From contig NZ_JADWPD010000004.1 in the NCBI RefSeq assembly GCF_017308975.1, positions 392,052-435,985 of the forward strand: DNA of 43,934 bases, given 5' to 3'. Below are positions 1 to 7,803 of the stretch, piece by piece. The notes below the pieces were generated by a model. It did no database searches. It saw nothing but the letters and a program-made list of their open reading frames with translations, and was not told where the DNA came from. The stretch comes from Amycolatopsis sp. MtRt-6 (GTDB lineage: Bacteria > Actinomycetota > Actinomycetes > Mycobacteriales > Pseudonocardiaceae). Every line of letters begins with the position of its first letter. Position 1 is the first letter of the stretch. A program made the translations under genes and the position numbers.

Positions 1-55
1 TCGGTTGGGGGGGGGGGGGGGTGGGGGGCCCCCGGGGGGTGGGGGGCCCCACCAC
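1..55. other. G/C homopolymer edge, probably unreliable sequence
   Basis: The window opens with a run of about 16 G residues followed by short blocks of G and C. Translation gives only a Gly/Pro string and no domain. The same texture recurs at 19871-19992, which suggests homopolymer error at GC-rich hairpins rather than biology. No gene is called before 276. Confidence 0.6.
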
Positions 56-155
56 CGGCGCGAGACCGAACGGGGCGGCGCGGCGGAAGGTGAAGCGCGT
101 GGCCACCCCCAGCGGCCACGTGGGTCACCCGTGGGCCGCTGCGCCACCCCGGGCC

Positions 156-254
156 GGTGTCACGTTTCCGAAACACCAGACAGGCGTATCGTAGTCTTTC
201 CGACACAGGGTGTGTCAAGTTTTCGGTACAGCTATCCTGATTGGTGTCACGTTT
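156..254 (+). promoter_or_regulatory. Three direct repeats upstream of the XRE gene
   Basis: GGTGTCACGTTT occurs at 156-167 and again at 243-254, with a related copy, GTGTCAAGTTTT, at 212-223. All lie within 120 bp upstream of the XRE-family start at 276. Repeated half-sites on one face of a promoter are typical of an autoregulated DNA-binding protein. The repeats are seen directly; their role as operators is inferred. The rest of 56-275 shows nothing else recognisable. Confidence 0.45.
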
Positions 255-275
255 CATGGCTGCAGGTGGTGTGTG

Positions 276-710
276 GTGAGCGAAGAGCGCAGTTTCGCCG
301 AACGGCTGGCGCACTTGATCGCGACCGTGCACCCACCGGACCGCAAGCCGTACTCCTACCGGGAGATCGCGCACGGCGTCGCCGAGCAGACCGGCGTCTC
401 GATGTCGGCGACCCACGTCCAGCAGCTGGCCGTCGGCGCGCGCAAGGACCCGAAGCGCTCGCACATCCAGGCGCTCGCCCAGTTCTTCGGCGTCCCGGTC
501 ACCTACTTCTTCGACGACCAGGTGGCCGGTCAGGTCGACCGCCAGGTCGAAGACGTCGTGGCGTGGCGCGACAGCGAGGCGCGCAACCTGGCGCAGCGGG
601 CCATGCGGCTCTCGCCGCGCGACCGCGAAACCGTGACGGCGCTGCTCGATCAGCTCGGCAGCTACGACGACACCCGGCGTCGTGCCGGCCGGCGGCGGAA
701 GCCGGAGTGA
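276..710 (+). CDS. XRE-family helix-turn-helix regulator
   Basis: The protein is about 144 residues. Its N-terminal half reads as an XRE/Cro-type helix-turn-helix (YSYREIAHGVAEQTGVSMSA, then THVQQLAVGARKDPKRSHIQ, ending ALAQFFGVPVTYFFDD), followed by a short C-terminal tail (LSPRDRETVTALLDQL) that could mediate oligomerisation. The GTG at 276 was chosen because homology-like sequence begins at SEERSFAERLAHL; an in-frame upstream start at 210 would add about 22 residues without domain character and would run through a direct repeat. Its stop overlaps the next start as TGATG, so the ImmA-like gene is translationally coupled. It probably regulates this three-gene unit. Targets cannot be read from sequence beyond the upstream repeats. 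Confidence 0.8.
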   Translation: MSEERSFAERLAHLIATVHPPDRKPYSYREIAHGVAEQTGVSMSATHVQQLAVGARKDPKRSHIQALAQFFGVPVTYFFDDQVAGQVDRQVEDVVAWRDSEARNLAQRAMRLSPRDRETVTALLDQLGSYDDTRRRAGRRRKPE

Positions 711-1321
711 TGGCCGCCGGCTCGGCTACGATGACCTCGTCCGTGTTCGCGCCCCGGTGCACCCGGCTGGCGCCCGGTGAGCGGGGAGGACCCATCGACG
801 AGCGTGGCCTGCCGGCCCTCCGCGAACGGGCACGCGAGCGCGTGCGGGCGGTGCTCGCCGCCGTCCCGCTGCCCCGGCCGTGGTCGATGAACGCCTGGGT
901 CGACGGTCTCGAAGCGTGGCGCGGGCGCGACATCGACCTCGTCCCGATCGCGTACCGGCCCGGCCAGCCGTCCGGCGCGTGGCAGGCCCGCCCGGACTAC
1001 GACCTGATCGCCTACGTCGAGCACACGTCGGCGCTGCACCAGGACCACATCATCGCCCACGAGCTCGCCCACATGCTGTGCGCGCACACCGGGACCTGCC
1101 TGATGTCGGAGGCCGAGGCCGCCGAGCTCGCCCCGGACCTGGCGCCGCGGGCGTTGTCGCACCTGCTCACCCGCGTCACGACCGGCACCGACGAGTACGA
1201 GGCCGAGCTGATGGCCGTGCTGCTGCTGAGCGCGGCGACGAGCGAGCCTGCCGCCGTTCAGCCGGGCGCGTCCGGCCGGGCGGCGGACCAGGCTAGGCGG
1301 CTGGCGGCACTCCTGGGATAG
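710..1321 (+). CDS. ImmA/IrrE-like metallopeptidase-type protein
   Basis: The protein is about 203 residues. The segment HIIAHELAHMLCAH contains an HExxH zinc motif (H117, E118, H121), and an acidic segment near TDEYEAELMAVLLL could supply the third ligand, as in ImmA/IrrE proteins that cleave or control XRE repressors. The ATG at 710 overlaps the TGA of the XRE gene. A helix-turn-helix protein coupled to an HExxH protein is the classic arrangement of ImmR/ImmA-like switches. Whether it has protease activity is unknown; many actinobacterial members are annotated only as hypothetical or toxin-like. Nine bases separate it from the membrane-protein gene, so all three are probably one operon. Confidence 0.7.
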   Translation: MAAGSATMTSSVFAPRCTRLAPGERGGPIDERGLPALRERARERVRAVLAAVPLPRPWSMNAWVDGLEAWRGRDIDLVPIAYRPGQPSGAWQARPDYDLIAYVEHTSALHQDHIIAHELAHMLCAHTGTCLMSEAEAAELAPDLAPRALSHLLTRVTTGTDEYEAELMAVLLLSAATSEPAAVQPGASGRAADQARRLAALLG

Positions 1322-1330
1322 TCGCATCCC

Positions 1331-2404
1331 GTGATCGACATTCTTTTTGTCGGGGTCGGGCTCTTCGCCTTGGGCGCCGGGATCTGGCGCGCGGTCCGCG
1401 CGCGACGCACCGGCACGGGTGCGGGCCTGGCGGTTTCGCTGATCGCGCTGGGCGCGGCGTTCTGCTTCCTGTCGAACCGGGCGCAGCAGTTCGAGAGCGA
1501 GATCTACCCGAGTCTCGGTCGGCTGCTGTCGAACCTGGCGACCATGGTCGCGGCGTACGGGATCGGCCTGACGGTCGCGGAGATCAGCGGAACCCGCGAC
1601 CGCGGCCGGCGCACCCGGCCGATCGCGCTCGGCGTGGCGTTGACGGTGCTGGTGGTGACGTTCTTCAGCACCCCGGACCTGCCGCGCGGCATCGGCGTGT
1701 TCGACGAGCTGTACCGCACGCACCCGACGCTGGTGGTCTACGTGTTCACCTACACGGTGTACCTGGGCCTCGCGGTGATCGACATCGGGATCATGGCGGC
1801 GGTGACGATCCGGGCGAGTGGCGGAGCGTTGCGCGCGGGGCTGGCGTTGTTGCTGCTGGCGTCGGGGTTCGCGGTGGCCTACCTGGCGGGGAAGGTGGTC
1901 GCGACGATCCGCGCCCTGCAGGCCGACCACCCGGCGAAGGCGTTGTGCCGCGGCCCGTTCTCGACGGTGCCGTGTGCTCTCGACGTCGGTTTCCCGGCGA
2001 TCTCGGTCCTGCTGATCGTCCTGGGCCTGACGATCCCGGCGGTTCCGGGCCTGGTGGCCGCACGCCGCGACGCCCGGACGCTCCGCCTGCTCCGGCCCCT
2101 GCGCGAGCACCTGACCCGGCGCTTCCCGCAGATCGCCCGGATCGACCCGGCGGGCCCGTCCCGCCGCGAGCGCCTCCTGGCGGCGATGAGCGAGACGAAC
2201 GACGGCTTGATCCTGGCGGGCGTGACGCCGGACCAGCCGCCCACGGCGGCGGCCAGGCTGGTCCGCGACCTCCCGGACGAGCCGGCCGAGGCGGAGCCGC
2301 CCACCGCGCCGGCGGAACCGTTCGCCGCCGACGTGGCCAGGTTGCGGGCGATCGCCCGCGCGTACCGGAGCCTGGAGGGGACACCCCCGGGCCTCACCCG
2401 CTGA
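1331..2404 (+). CDS. MAB_1171c-like polytopic membrane protein
   Basis: The protein is about 357 residues. Roughly seven hydrophobic segments fill the first 245 residues (for example ILFVGVGLFALGAGIW, IALGVALTVLVVTFF, ISVLLIVLGLTIPAVPGLV). A hydrophilic Arg-rich cytoplasmic tail of about 110 residues follows (RLLRPLREHLTRRFPQIARI onward). The layout matches the actinobacterial MAB_1171c-type family of putative transporters, which commonly follow an XRE gene and an ImmA-like gene. The GTG at 1331 gives a start directly before the first membrane segment. Substrate and mechanism are not known. The last 11 bases overlap the convergent 2H phosphoesterase gene. Confidence 0.65.
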   Translation: MIDILFVGVGLFALGAGIWRAVRARRTGTGAGLAVSLIALGAAFCFLSNRAQQFESEIYPSLGRLLSNLATMVAAYGIGLTVAEISGTRDRGRRTRPIALGVALTVLVVTFFSTPDLPRGIGVFDELYRTHPTLVVYVFTYTVYLGLAVIDIGIMAAVTIRASGGALRAGLALLLLASGFAVAYLAGKVVATIRALQADHPAKALCRGPFSTVPCALDVGFPAISVLLIVLGLTIPAVPGLVAARRDARTLRLLRPLREHLTRRFPQIARIDPAGPSRRERLLAAMSETNDGLILAGVTPDQPPTAAARLVRDLPDEPAEAEPPTAPAEPFAADVARLRAIARAYRSLEGTPPGLTR

Positions 2405-2906
2405 ACGGTGCCTCCAGCCGCGGTTCCCAGCCGCGGTCGGTCTGGGCGACCAGCTGCAGAGCCGCGGCCCGGCCGGTGATCGGCAGGAGCGGCCGCACGT
2501 CTCGGGCCACGCGGTCGAGGGTGTCGGCGGACCCGCCCATCGCGACGGTCAGGTGAGCGGCGGGGCGCGGACCGAACCGCCCCCCGTACGGCGGGATGCC
2601 GGGCCACCGCGCGCAGGCGGCGTCGGCGATCGGCTGAAGGGAAGGAGCGGCGAGAGCCACGAAACCGGGAGCGGTCACCAGCTCGGTGAGTTCCACCTCG
2701 GGAGGCGAGAAGCCGGCCGCCAAGGACCGGACCGCCGCGACGACCTCTTCGGTCAGCGAGGTGTCCGGCAAGAAGGGGTAGAGAGCCGTGACGTGGGCGG
2801 GCAGGCCGGGACGCACGAGAGCGGGATCGACCCGCCGAGCCGCGGCGAGCGCCGGTTCGGCGGTGGGCAGCAGGATCACCAGCGCGGTGGTTCCGGGTTC
2901 GGGCAC
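2394..2906 (-). CDS. 2H phosphoesterase, 2'-5' RNA ligase-like
   Basis: The 170-residue protein has the two H-x-T motifs of the 2H phosphoesterase superfamily: HVTALYPF (H38) and HLTVAMG (H118), about 80 residues apart as expected. Members act on 2',3'-cyclic phosphates or 2'-5' linkages in RNA or on nucleotide-derived cyclic phosphates. The length matches the LigT/ThpR family. It is convergent with the membrane protein gene and stands alone on the minus strand, with about 180 bp of non-coding sequence upstream before the next minus gene ends. The substrate cannot be told from sequence. Confidence 0.75.
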   Translation of the reverse strand: MPEPGTTALVILLPTAEPALAAARRVDPALVRPGLPAHVTALYPFLPDTSLTEEVVAAVRSLAAGFSPPEVELTELVTAPGFVALAAPSLQPIADAACARWPGIPPYGGRFGPRPAAHLTVAMGGSADTLDRVARDVRPLLPITGRAAALQLVAQTDRGWEPRLEAPFSG

Positions 2907-3085
2907 CCCCGCATCATGGCAGCGGCACCGAGGCGATCACCGGCCCACCGGCCCGGATCACCGTCGGCAGGCCACGGCGGCCACGGCAGTGAGGCGGCGC
3001 GGCTTCCGCACCCGGGGTGGAAGCGTGGCTTCCGGGCGAGTTCTTGGCCGTGGGCGGCAGCGGGCCTCCGCATCCGGCCGTCGCG

Positions 3086-3505
3086 TCAGGCGGCCGCGGT
3101 CTCCGGGAACCGGCCCGCGCGGGCCAGTGCCAAGCTCCGCCGGCACAGTTCCACGAGTTCCCGGTTCGCCCGGCTGTCCGGCACCGACCCGCACATCCCG
3201 CAGCGAATGGTCACCTCGCCCGCCAGTTCGTCCACCGCCACCAGCGCCTGGTGGTCGCAGCGGCGGCACCAGCGGTACCCGATCGCCGGGTTCGTGTGCA
3301 CCGGCGAGGCCACGCAGTCGTGCAGCCAGCGGCGGTGCGTGCGGCACGTGACGCGGTCCGTCGGGTCGAGGCCGCCGGCGTCCTCCGTCCGGTCTTCGCG
3401 GGCCAGCGTCGTCGCCAGCAGGGGCTGGCGCGCCGCCGCCGGCTTGTCTTGCGGGCTCGGTGCGGCCCACGCGTGGTGGTCGCCGCATCGGCACTTCTCG
3501 GTCAT
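3086..3505 (-). CDS. Small cysteine-rich zinc-ribbon-like protein
   Basis: The 139-residue protein has pairs of Cys spread along it: CRCGDHH near the start, CRTHRRWLHDC centrally, WCRRCDHQ, and RCGMCGS near the end. The last two CxxC pairs, about 25 residues apart, look like a zinc ribbon. The ATG at 3505 is preceded on its strand by a G-rich stretch (GGGGGCGAC) that can act as a ribosome binding site. The family is not recognised. It is divergent from dinB with about 155 bp between the starts, so the shared intergenic region includes the LexA box. Confidence 0.55.
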   Translation of the reverse strand: MTEKCRCGDHHAWAAPSPQDKPAAARQPLLATTLAREDRTEDAGGLDPTDRVTCRTHRRWLHDCVASPVHTNPAIGYRWCRRCDHQALVAVDELAGEVTIRCGMCGSVPDSRANRELVELCRRSLALARAGRFPETAAA

Positions 3506-3647
3506 GTCGCCCCCAGTGGTCGGGTCGTTCGATTCCTCGAGTGTGAGCGGGGCAACAGTGCGTCACAACCCCAAAAAAGCGGACTTTCGACCGGCGGCAC
3601 GTCACCCGCGGCGGGCGGATGAGCGGACTTCGGCCCGGGGTTTGTGC

Positions 3648-3659
3648 GAACATATGTTC
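3648..3659 (+). promoter_or_regulatory. LexA (SOS) box in front of dinB
   Basis: GAACATATGTTC is a perfect 12-bp palindrome fitting the Gram-positive/actinobacterial LexA consensus GAAC-N4-GTTC. It ends one base before the ATG at 3661. That position implies either a leaderless dinB transcript with the operator across the start site, or an upstream transcript that LexA blocks. Confidence 0.8.
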
Positions 3660-3660
3660 T

Positions 3661-4851
3661 ATGACCGTCGAGGGGCCCATCCTGCACGCCGACCTCGATT
3701 CGTTCTACGCCTCGGTCGAACAGCGCGACGATCCGGCGCTCAAGGGGCGGCCGGTCATCGTCGGCGGCGGAGTGGTGCTCGCCGCGAGTTACGAGGCCAA
3801 GGCCTACGGCGTGCGCACCGCGATGGGCGGCGCGCAGGCCCGGCGGCTCTGTCCGCACGCGGTCGTCGTGCGCCCGCGGATGTCGGCGTACCTGGCCGCC
3901 AGCCGGGCGGTGTTCGACGTCTTCCACGACACCACGCCGTGGGTCGAAGGCCTCTCGATCGACGAAGCGTTCCTCGACGTCGGAGGGCTGGCCAGGATCG
4001 GCGGACGGCCGAGCCGCATCGCCGAACGGCTGCGCGCGGACGTCGCCGAGCGGGCCGGGCTGCCGATCACCGTAGGGGTGGCGCGCACGAAGTTCCTCGC
4101 CAAGGTCGCCAGCCGCGTCGCCAAGCCCGACGGCCTGCTCGTCGTCCCGCACGACGCCGAGCTGGAGTTCCTGCATCCCCTGCCGGTTTCGGCGCTCTGG
4201 GGCGTCGGCAAGGTCACCGCCGAGAAGCTGCGGGCACGCGGGATCACCACGGTGGGCCAGCTGGCCGCCTCCGAGCACGTCGACCTCGTCGGCCTGCTCG
4301 GCCGGGCCGCGGGGGCGCACCTGCACGACCTGGCACACAACGAAGACCCGCGCCGCGTGGAGGTCGGCAGGCGGCGGCGCTCGATCGGCGCCCAGCGGGC
4401 CCTCGGGCGCGGCAGGCGGACCCCGGCCGAGCTCGACGTCGTGCTGGTGGCCTTGGTCGACCGGATCGCCCGCCGGTTGCGTGCCGCCCGCCGCGTCTGC
4501 CGGACGGTGACGATCCGCCTGCGCTTCGCCGACTTCTCCCGCGCCACCCGCTCGCACACCCTGACCGATCCGACGGCGGGCACTGGCGTGCTGCTCGCCG
4601 CGGCGCGCGAACTCCTCGCCGCCGCGCTGCCGCTGATCGCCGACCGCGGGATCACCCTGCTGGGCGCGGCGCTGTCCAACCTCGCCGACGAAAACCCGTT
4701 CCAACCGGCGCTGCCGTTCGAAACCCAGCGCGCCACCGAGCTCGACTCCGCTCTCGACGCCGTTCGCGACCGGTTCGGGAAGGCCGCGGTCACCCGCGCG
4801 GTGTTGCTCGGCCGCCCGGACGACTTCGAAGTGCCGATGCTGCCCGACTGA
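3661..4851 (+). CDS. dinB: DNA polymerase IV, Y-family translesion polymerase
   Basis: The protein is about 396 residues. It has the Y-family palm and fingers signatures HADLDSFYASVEQRDDP (metal-binding Asp near the N-terminus) and SIDEAFLDV (the catalytic Asp/Glu pair), helix-hairpin-helix-like sequence WGVGKVTAEKLRARGITTVG, and a little-finger domain. Near the end, NPFQPALPFE resembles a beta-clamp-binding peptide. The ATG at 3661 gives the usual DinB N-terminus; an in-frame ATG at 3619 would put 14 non-conserved residues and the LexA box inside the coding region, so it was rejected. The LexA box indicates damage-inducible expression. The enzyme extends mismatched or lesion-containing primers. 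Confidence 0.95.
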   Translation: MTVEGPILHADLDSFYASVEQRDDPALKGRPVIVGGGVVLAASYEAKAYGVRTAMGGAQARRLCPHAVVVRPRMSAYLAASRAVFDVFHDTTPWVEGLSIDEAFLDVGGLARIGGRPSRIAERLRADVAERAGLPITVGVARTKFLAKVASRVAKPDGLLVVPHDAELEFLHPLPVSALWGVGKVTAEKLRARGITTVGQLAASEHVDLVGLLGRAAGAHLHDLAHNEDPRRVEVGRRRRSIGAQRALGRGRRTPAELDVVLVALVDRIARRLRAARRVCRTVTIRLRFADFSRATRSHTLTDPTAGTGVLLAAARELLAAALPLIADRGITLLGAALSNLADENPFQPALPFETQRATELDSALDAVRDRFGKAAVTRAVLLGRPDDFEVPMLPD

Positions 4852-4899
4852 ACGTCTTCGGCGCCGGCCCGGAATGCGCGCGTGCGCGGAAAGCGCGGG

Positions 4900-5440
4900 G
4901 CCCACGGCGGGGCGCCAATCCGCCCGGATCCCGCAATGCCGTGGCAATCGCCGCGCGGCTCAGGTAGCCGGTGACACCGAGCCAGCTGACGAACACGGGG
5001 CGAAACGGGTCGAGTCCACTCTGGACCGGCCGTTCCCGGAGCCGGTCGGCTTCGAAGCCGACCGGGACGAAGGTGGCCGAGCCCGTTCGGCGACGTCGGC
5101 GGTTCCCGATTGACCAGCAGGGTCGCCGGGCGGCAGACCTCGAACACGCGGAATCGTCCGGTTGCCGTCCGATACGCGAACGAATCGAGCCCGGCACCGA
5201 GAATCACATACTGGTCTATACCGGAATTGCCGCGCATCAGGCGCGCTTCGGCGAACCGGCTCCGCCCAGGACAGGCTGGTGCCGTGGAGCCGGTGGCAGA
5301 CCGGCGGTAGCGCGTCGGAGAAGCGGAACGGCCCGGCGTCGGCGAGCAAATGTGCTGCCCGCGCGGTGGCGGCCGTGAACGCGGCGCGGCTGACGCGAGG
5401 AGCATTACCGGGAAACTCCACTGCGGTCAGCCTGTGACGG
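4900..5440 (-). pseudogene. Broken SAM-dependent methyltransferase (TIGR00027-like)
   Basis: No single frame is intact, but pieces in order on the minus strand resemble the leucine-carboxymethyltransferase-like TIGR00027 family. About 5440-5270 carries the N-terminal helix (RVSRAAFTAATARAAHLL). 5255-5136 carries the SAM-binding motif VILGAGLDSFAYR followed by RFRVFEV. 5077-4928 carries FVPVGFEADRLRE and FVSWLGVTGYLS. Each piece sits in a different frame, so at least two frameshifts separate them. The remaining length is about 180 codons against roughly 280 in the family, so the 3' part is also missing. It ends against dinB. Sequencing error could explain one frameshift but not the truncation. 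Confidence 0.75.
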
Positions 5441-5648
5441 TACCGATTCGATTTCGACCGTATCACGAAAATGAATTTTTTGCAAAGTGCCGAGCATTTA
5501 GGCTCGGTTGCGGGTCACTCTGGACGCGGGCGACCCGCTCGCCCGGGCGGCCATTGTGGACGCTTCAGGGTGTCGCGCGTGCCGGGCATGATTCGACAGG
5601 TTAGGGTCTGTCCGACCGTGTTCTGGAGAAGATGAGGAACGACGAATC

Positions 5649-6059
5649 ATGGCGCAACGGGTTCAGGTCCAGATGGTGGACGACCTCGACGGCAGCGAGG
5701 CTTCGCAGACCGTCCCCTTCAGCCTCGACGGCGTGACGTACGAGATCGACCTGTCCGAGGAGAACGCCTCCGCGCTGCGGGACGAACTCGCTCGCTACGT
5801 CGCCGCCGCGCGGCGCATCGGCGGCCGCAAGGTCCGCCTCGCGACCGGCCAGTCGCTGTCCGGCCCGTCGGGCTCGGGCACCGACCGCGAGCGCAACCGG
5901 CAGATCCGCGAATGGGCGCAGGCGAACGGCTACGAGGTCGCCGAACGCGGCCGCCTCTCCAGCGAGATCATCGCCGGTTTCGAAGCCGACCAGGCCGCGG
6001 CGGCCGAGCCGGCCGAAGCCAAGCCGGCGCGCAAGCGAGCGACTCGCAAGAAGTCTTGA
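5649..6059 (+). CDS. lsr2: Lsr2 nucleoid-associated H-NS-like protein
   Basis: The protein is 136 residues. The N-terminal dimerisation half (MAQRVQVQMVDDLDGS, then YEIDLSEENASALRDELARY) and the C-terminal DNA-binding domain are canonical: REWAQANGYEVAERGRLSSE contains the RGR minor-groove clamp at 100-102. The tail is Ala/Lys/Arg-rich. Lsr2 bridges DNA and silences AT-rich, often acquired, genes in actinomycetes. A GAGGAAC ribosome binding site lies upstream. The 150 bp before it (about 5460-5510) are noticeably more AT-rich than their surroundings, which would fit self-binding. It is monocistronic and followed by a strong hairpin. Confidence 0.95.
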   Translation: MAQRVQVQMVDDLDGSEASQTVPFSLDGVTYEIDLSEENASALRDELARYVAAARRIGGRKVRLATGQSLSGPSGSGTDRERNRQIREWAQANGYEVAERGRLSSEIIAGFEADQAAAAEPAEAKPARKRATRKKS

Positions 6060-6066
6060 AGCCGGT

Positions 6067-6104
6067 GCCGGCGAAGCCGTGCCATCGCGCGCGGTTTCGC
6101 CGGC
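6067..6104 (+). terminator. Hairpin terminator after lsr2
   Basis: GCCGGCGAAGCC (6067-6078) pairs with GGTTTCGCCGGC (6093-6104), a 12-bp stem with one G-U pair, beginning 7 bases after the lsr2 stop. There is no U tract, as is common for actinobacterial terminators. Confidence 0.6.
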
Positions 6105-6276
6105 TGGTCGCCGCCTGAGCGTTTTCGGTGGCGTTGAGTATTTTTCCGGTGCCGCACCGTCACGCGACCGGTTCGATGTGGACGGCCCGGCGGTTCCGCC
6201 TGCGGCAAACGGGCGGCGCACGATTCGTCGCACGACGAAAGCTTGTCGGAGGGTGGCTCCGATGGCCAGACTGTCA

Positions 6277-6349
6277 GTGCTCCGCGCGGCCGGTACCGCC
6301 GTGGAGCACCGGTCCGGTGGCCGCCTCCTCCCTCGATGGCCACCGGGCC
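6277..6349 (+). other. Two tandem hairpins, the second terminator-like
   Basis: In the ~440-bp gap between lsr2 and the transporter there is no convincing gene. GTGCTCC (6277-6283) pairs with GGAGCAC (6303-6309). GGTCCGGTGGCC (6311-6322) then pairs with GGCCACCGGGCC (6338-6349) and is followed by GCCTTTCTTTC. This resembles the end of a structured transcript. A 40-codon reading frame with a ribosome-binding-like GGAGG starts at 6262, but its protein resembles nothing known. The rest of 6105-6460 shows nothing else. Confidence 0.35.
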
Positions 6350-6463
6350 GCCTTTCTTTCGCCCGTGACGGCCTCCCGCGCTGACGTCGATCGTCCATCC
6401 GGGCGGCGGCTCGACCCTCCCTGTGGACATCCGTGCCGGACAAGCGCACACTCAGCCTACTCC

Positions 6464-6478
6464 ATACTGCATACAATC
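6464..6478 (+). promoter_or_regulatory. ATACnGnATnCAAT operator before first OFA transporter
   Basis: ATACTGCATACAATC lies 26 bases upstream of the ATG at 6504. It matches the boxes at 11788 and 21019. Similarity to the oxc promoter extends further 3' (CAATCTnCAGTnTGC), so the box probably overlaps a -10 element (TACAAT) and the transcription start. This geometry suits a repressor, most simply the GntR protein encoded at 20054-20791. Confidence 0.6.
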
Positions 6479-6503
6479 TTCAGTTTGCTGGGAGGCGGTC
6501 GGC

Positions 6504-7802
6504 ATGACCGAGGTGCGTGAGCTCCGGGACGTCTACGGAAGGCAGTACCGCGTCGGCGAGTCCGACCGGGAGCTGCTCGGCCGGCCGCGGACGTGGATCA
6601 CCTGGCTCGCCGCGGCGGCCATGCTCGCCGCCGGCGTGCAGCAGTACGGCTTCGGCGCGATCGTGCCGTCGCTGAGCCGGACGCCCGGCTGGACGTTCGG
6701 CGGGATCGTGCTCTCCTTCGCGGTGTGGGCCATCTGCCAGGCCGGCGCCGCGTTCCCGGTGGCATGGCTGCGCGAACGTGGCCTGCTCCCGGCACCCGCG
6801 GCGATGGCTGCCGGCGCGGTCCTGTGCGCCGCCGGGCTCGTGACGCTCGGCCACGCGACCAGCATGCTTACCGTGTTCCTCGGCTACTCCGTGCTGGGCG
6901 GGCTCGGCACCGGCCTGGTCTACGCCACCTGCGTCGGCGCGGTGCTCGCCTGGTTCCCCGACCGCACGGGGGCCCGCGCCGGCCTCGTGAGCGGGGCGTT
7001 CGCCTTCGGCAGCGTGCCCTTCGTCGTGCTCGCCGCCGCTCTTCCGGCCGCGCGGCCGGTGCTGCTGGACGTCACCGCCGCGGTCGTGTTCGCCGTCATC
7101 GCCGGGTGCGCGGCGCTGCTGCGGTACCCGCCGCGGCACTGGTGGCCCGCCACGCCGGAGCCCCGGACGTGGGCCCTCGACCGGACGCACAACCGGCGTC
7201 CGGCGGTCCGGCACTACCGGCCGGCGGAACTGTTCCGGTGCGGTACGACGCTTTCGCTGTACCTCGTGGTCGTGCTCGCGGCCGCCGTGCTGCTGTTCGA
7301 CCTGGCCTACCTGGCGACGTTCACGGCCGCGCGCAGCGGACCGGGACTCGCCGCCACCGCGCTGGCGCTGCTCGCCGCGGCCACCGGCGGCGGCCGTGTC
7401 CTCATCGGACGGCTCGCCGACCGGCTCGGCCGGCACCGGATCCTGCGTTTCGCCCTGTTCGCGGGCGGTGTCGCGCAGTTCGTGCTGTTCTATTCCGGCG
7501 AACACCGGCACGCCGTCGGTCTTCTGCTGGGCGTCGCGCTGGCCGGTCTCGGCAACGGGTGCTGCTACACGCTGCTCGTCGGCCTGGTGCGGGAGTACTT
7601 CGGCGAGGACTCGGTGGCGCAGAACTTCGGGATCCTCTACAGCGCCAAGGCCGTCGGCGCGCTGGTCGGGATCGGGCTGGCCACGCTGTTCGTGACGCCG
7701 CACGCCTTCACCGCGGCCGCGGTACTGAGCCTGGCCGGGGCGGTGCTGTCCGGGCGGCTGAGCCAGCCCGGCCGGCCCAAGTCGCTGCTCCCGGCGGCCT
7801 GA
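6504..7802 (+). CDS. OFA-family MFS transporter (oxalate/formate antiporter-like)
   Basis: The protein is 432 residues with about 12 membrane segments and an N-terminal soluble tag ([20 protein letters not shown]) that recurs in both later OFA proteins. [24 protein letters not shown], read in two halves, is the OFA/OxlT-like helix-4 region, and [21 protein letters not shown] is the family's late signature. Members exchange oxalate for formate or carry related small carboxylates. The ATG at 6504 has GGGAGG upstream. An operator box sits in its promoter, and fdhD follows one base after the stop. It is more divergent than the two paralogues at 17115 and 18548, so its substrate may differ, for example formate. 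Confidence 0.8.
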   Translation: MTEVRELRDVYGRQYRVGESDRELLGRPRTWITWLAAAAMLAAGVQQYGFGAIVPSLSRTPGWTFGGIVLSFAVWAICQAGAAFPVAWLRERGLLPAPAAMAAGAVLCAAGLVTLGHATSMLTVFLGYSVLGGLGTGLVYATCVGAVLAWFPDRTGARAGLVSGAFAFGSVPFVVLAAALPAARPVLLDVTAAVVFAVIAGCAALLRYPPRHWWPATPEPRTWALDRTHNRRPAVRHYRPAELFRCGTTLSLYLVVVLAAAVLLFDLAYLATFTAARSGPGLAATALALLAAATGGGRVLIGRLADRLGRHRILRFALFAGGVAQFVLFYSGEHRHAVGLLLGVALAGLGNGCCYTLLVGLVREYFGEDSVAQNFGILYSAKAVGALVGIGLATLFVTPHAFTAAAVLSLAGAVLSGRLSQPGRPKSLLPAA

Positions 7803-7803
7803 C

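Noticed and set aside
662..2110. Long minus-strand frames over genes 1-3, and similar long Arg/Gly/Ala-rich frames throughout
   Set aside because: High GC leaves antisense frames open; they show no domains and oppose genes with clear motifs.
6262..6384. 40-codon gene with a GGAGG upstream
   Set aside because: The peptide has no recognisable pattern and lies across terminator-like hairpins; recorded only as a possibility.
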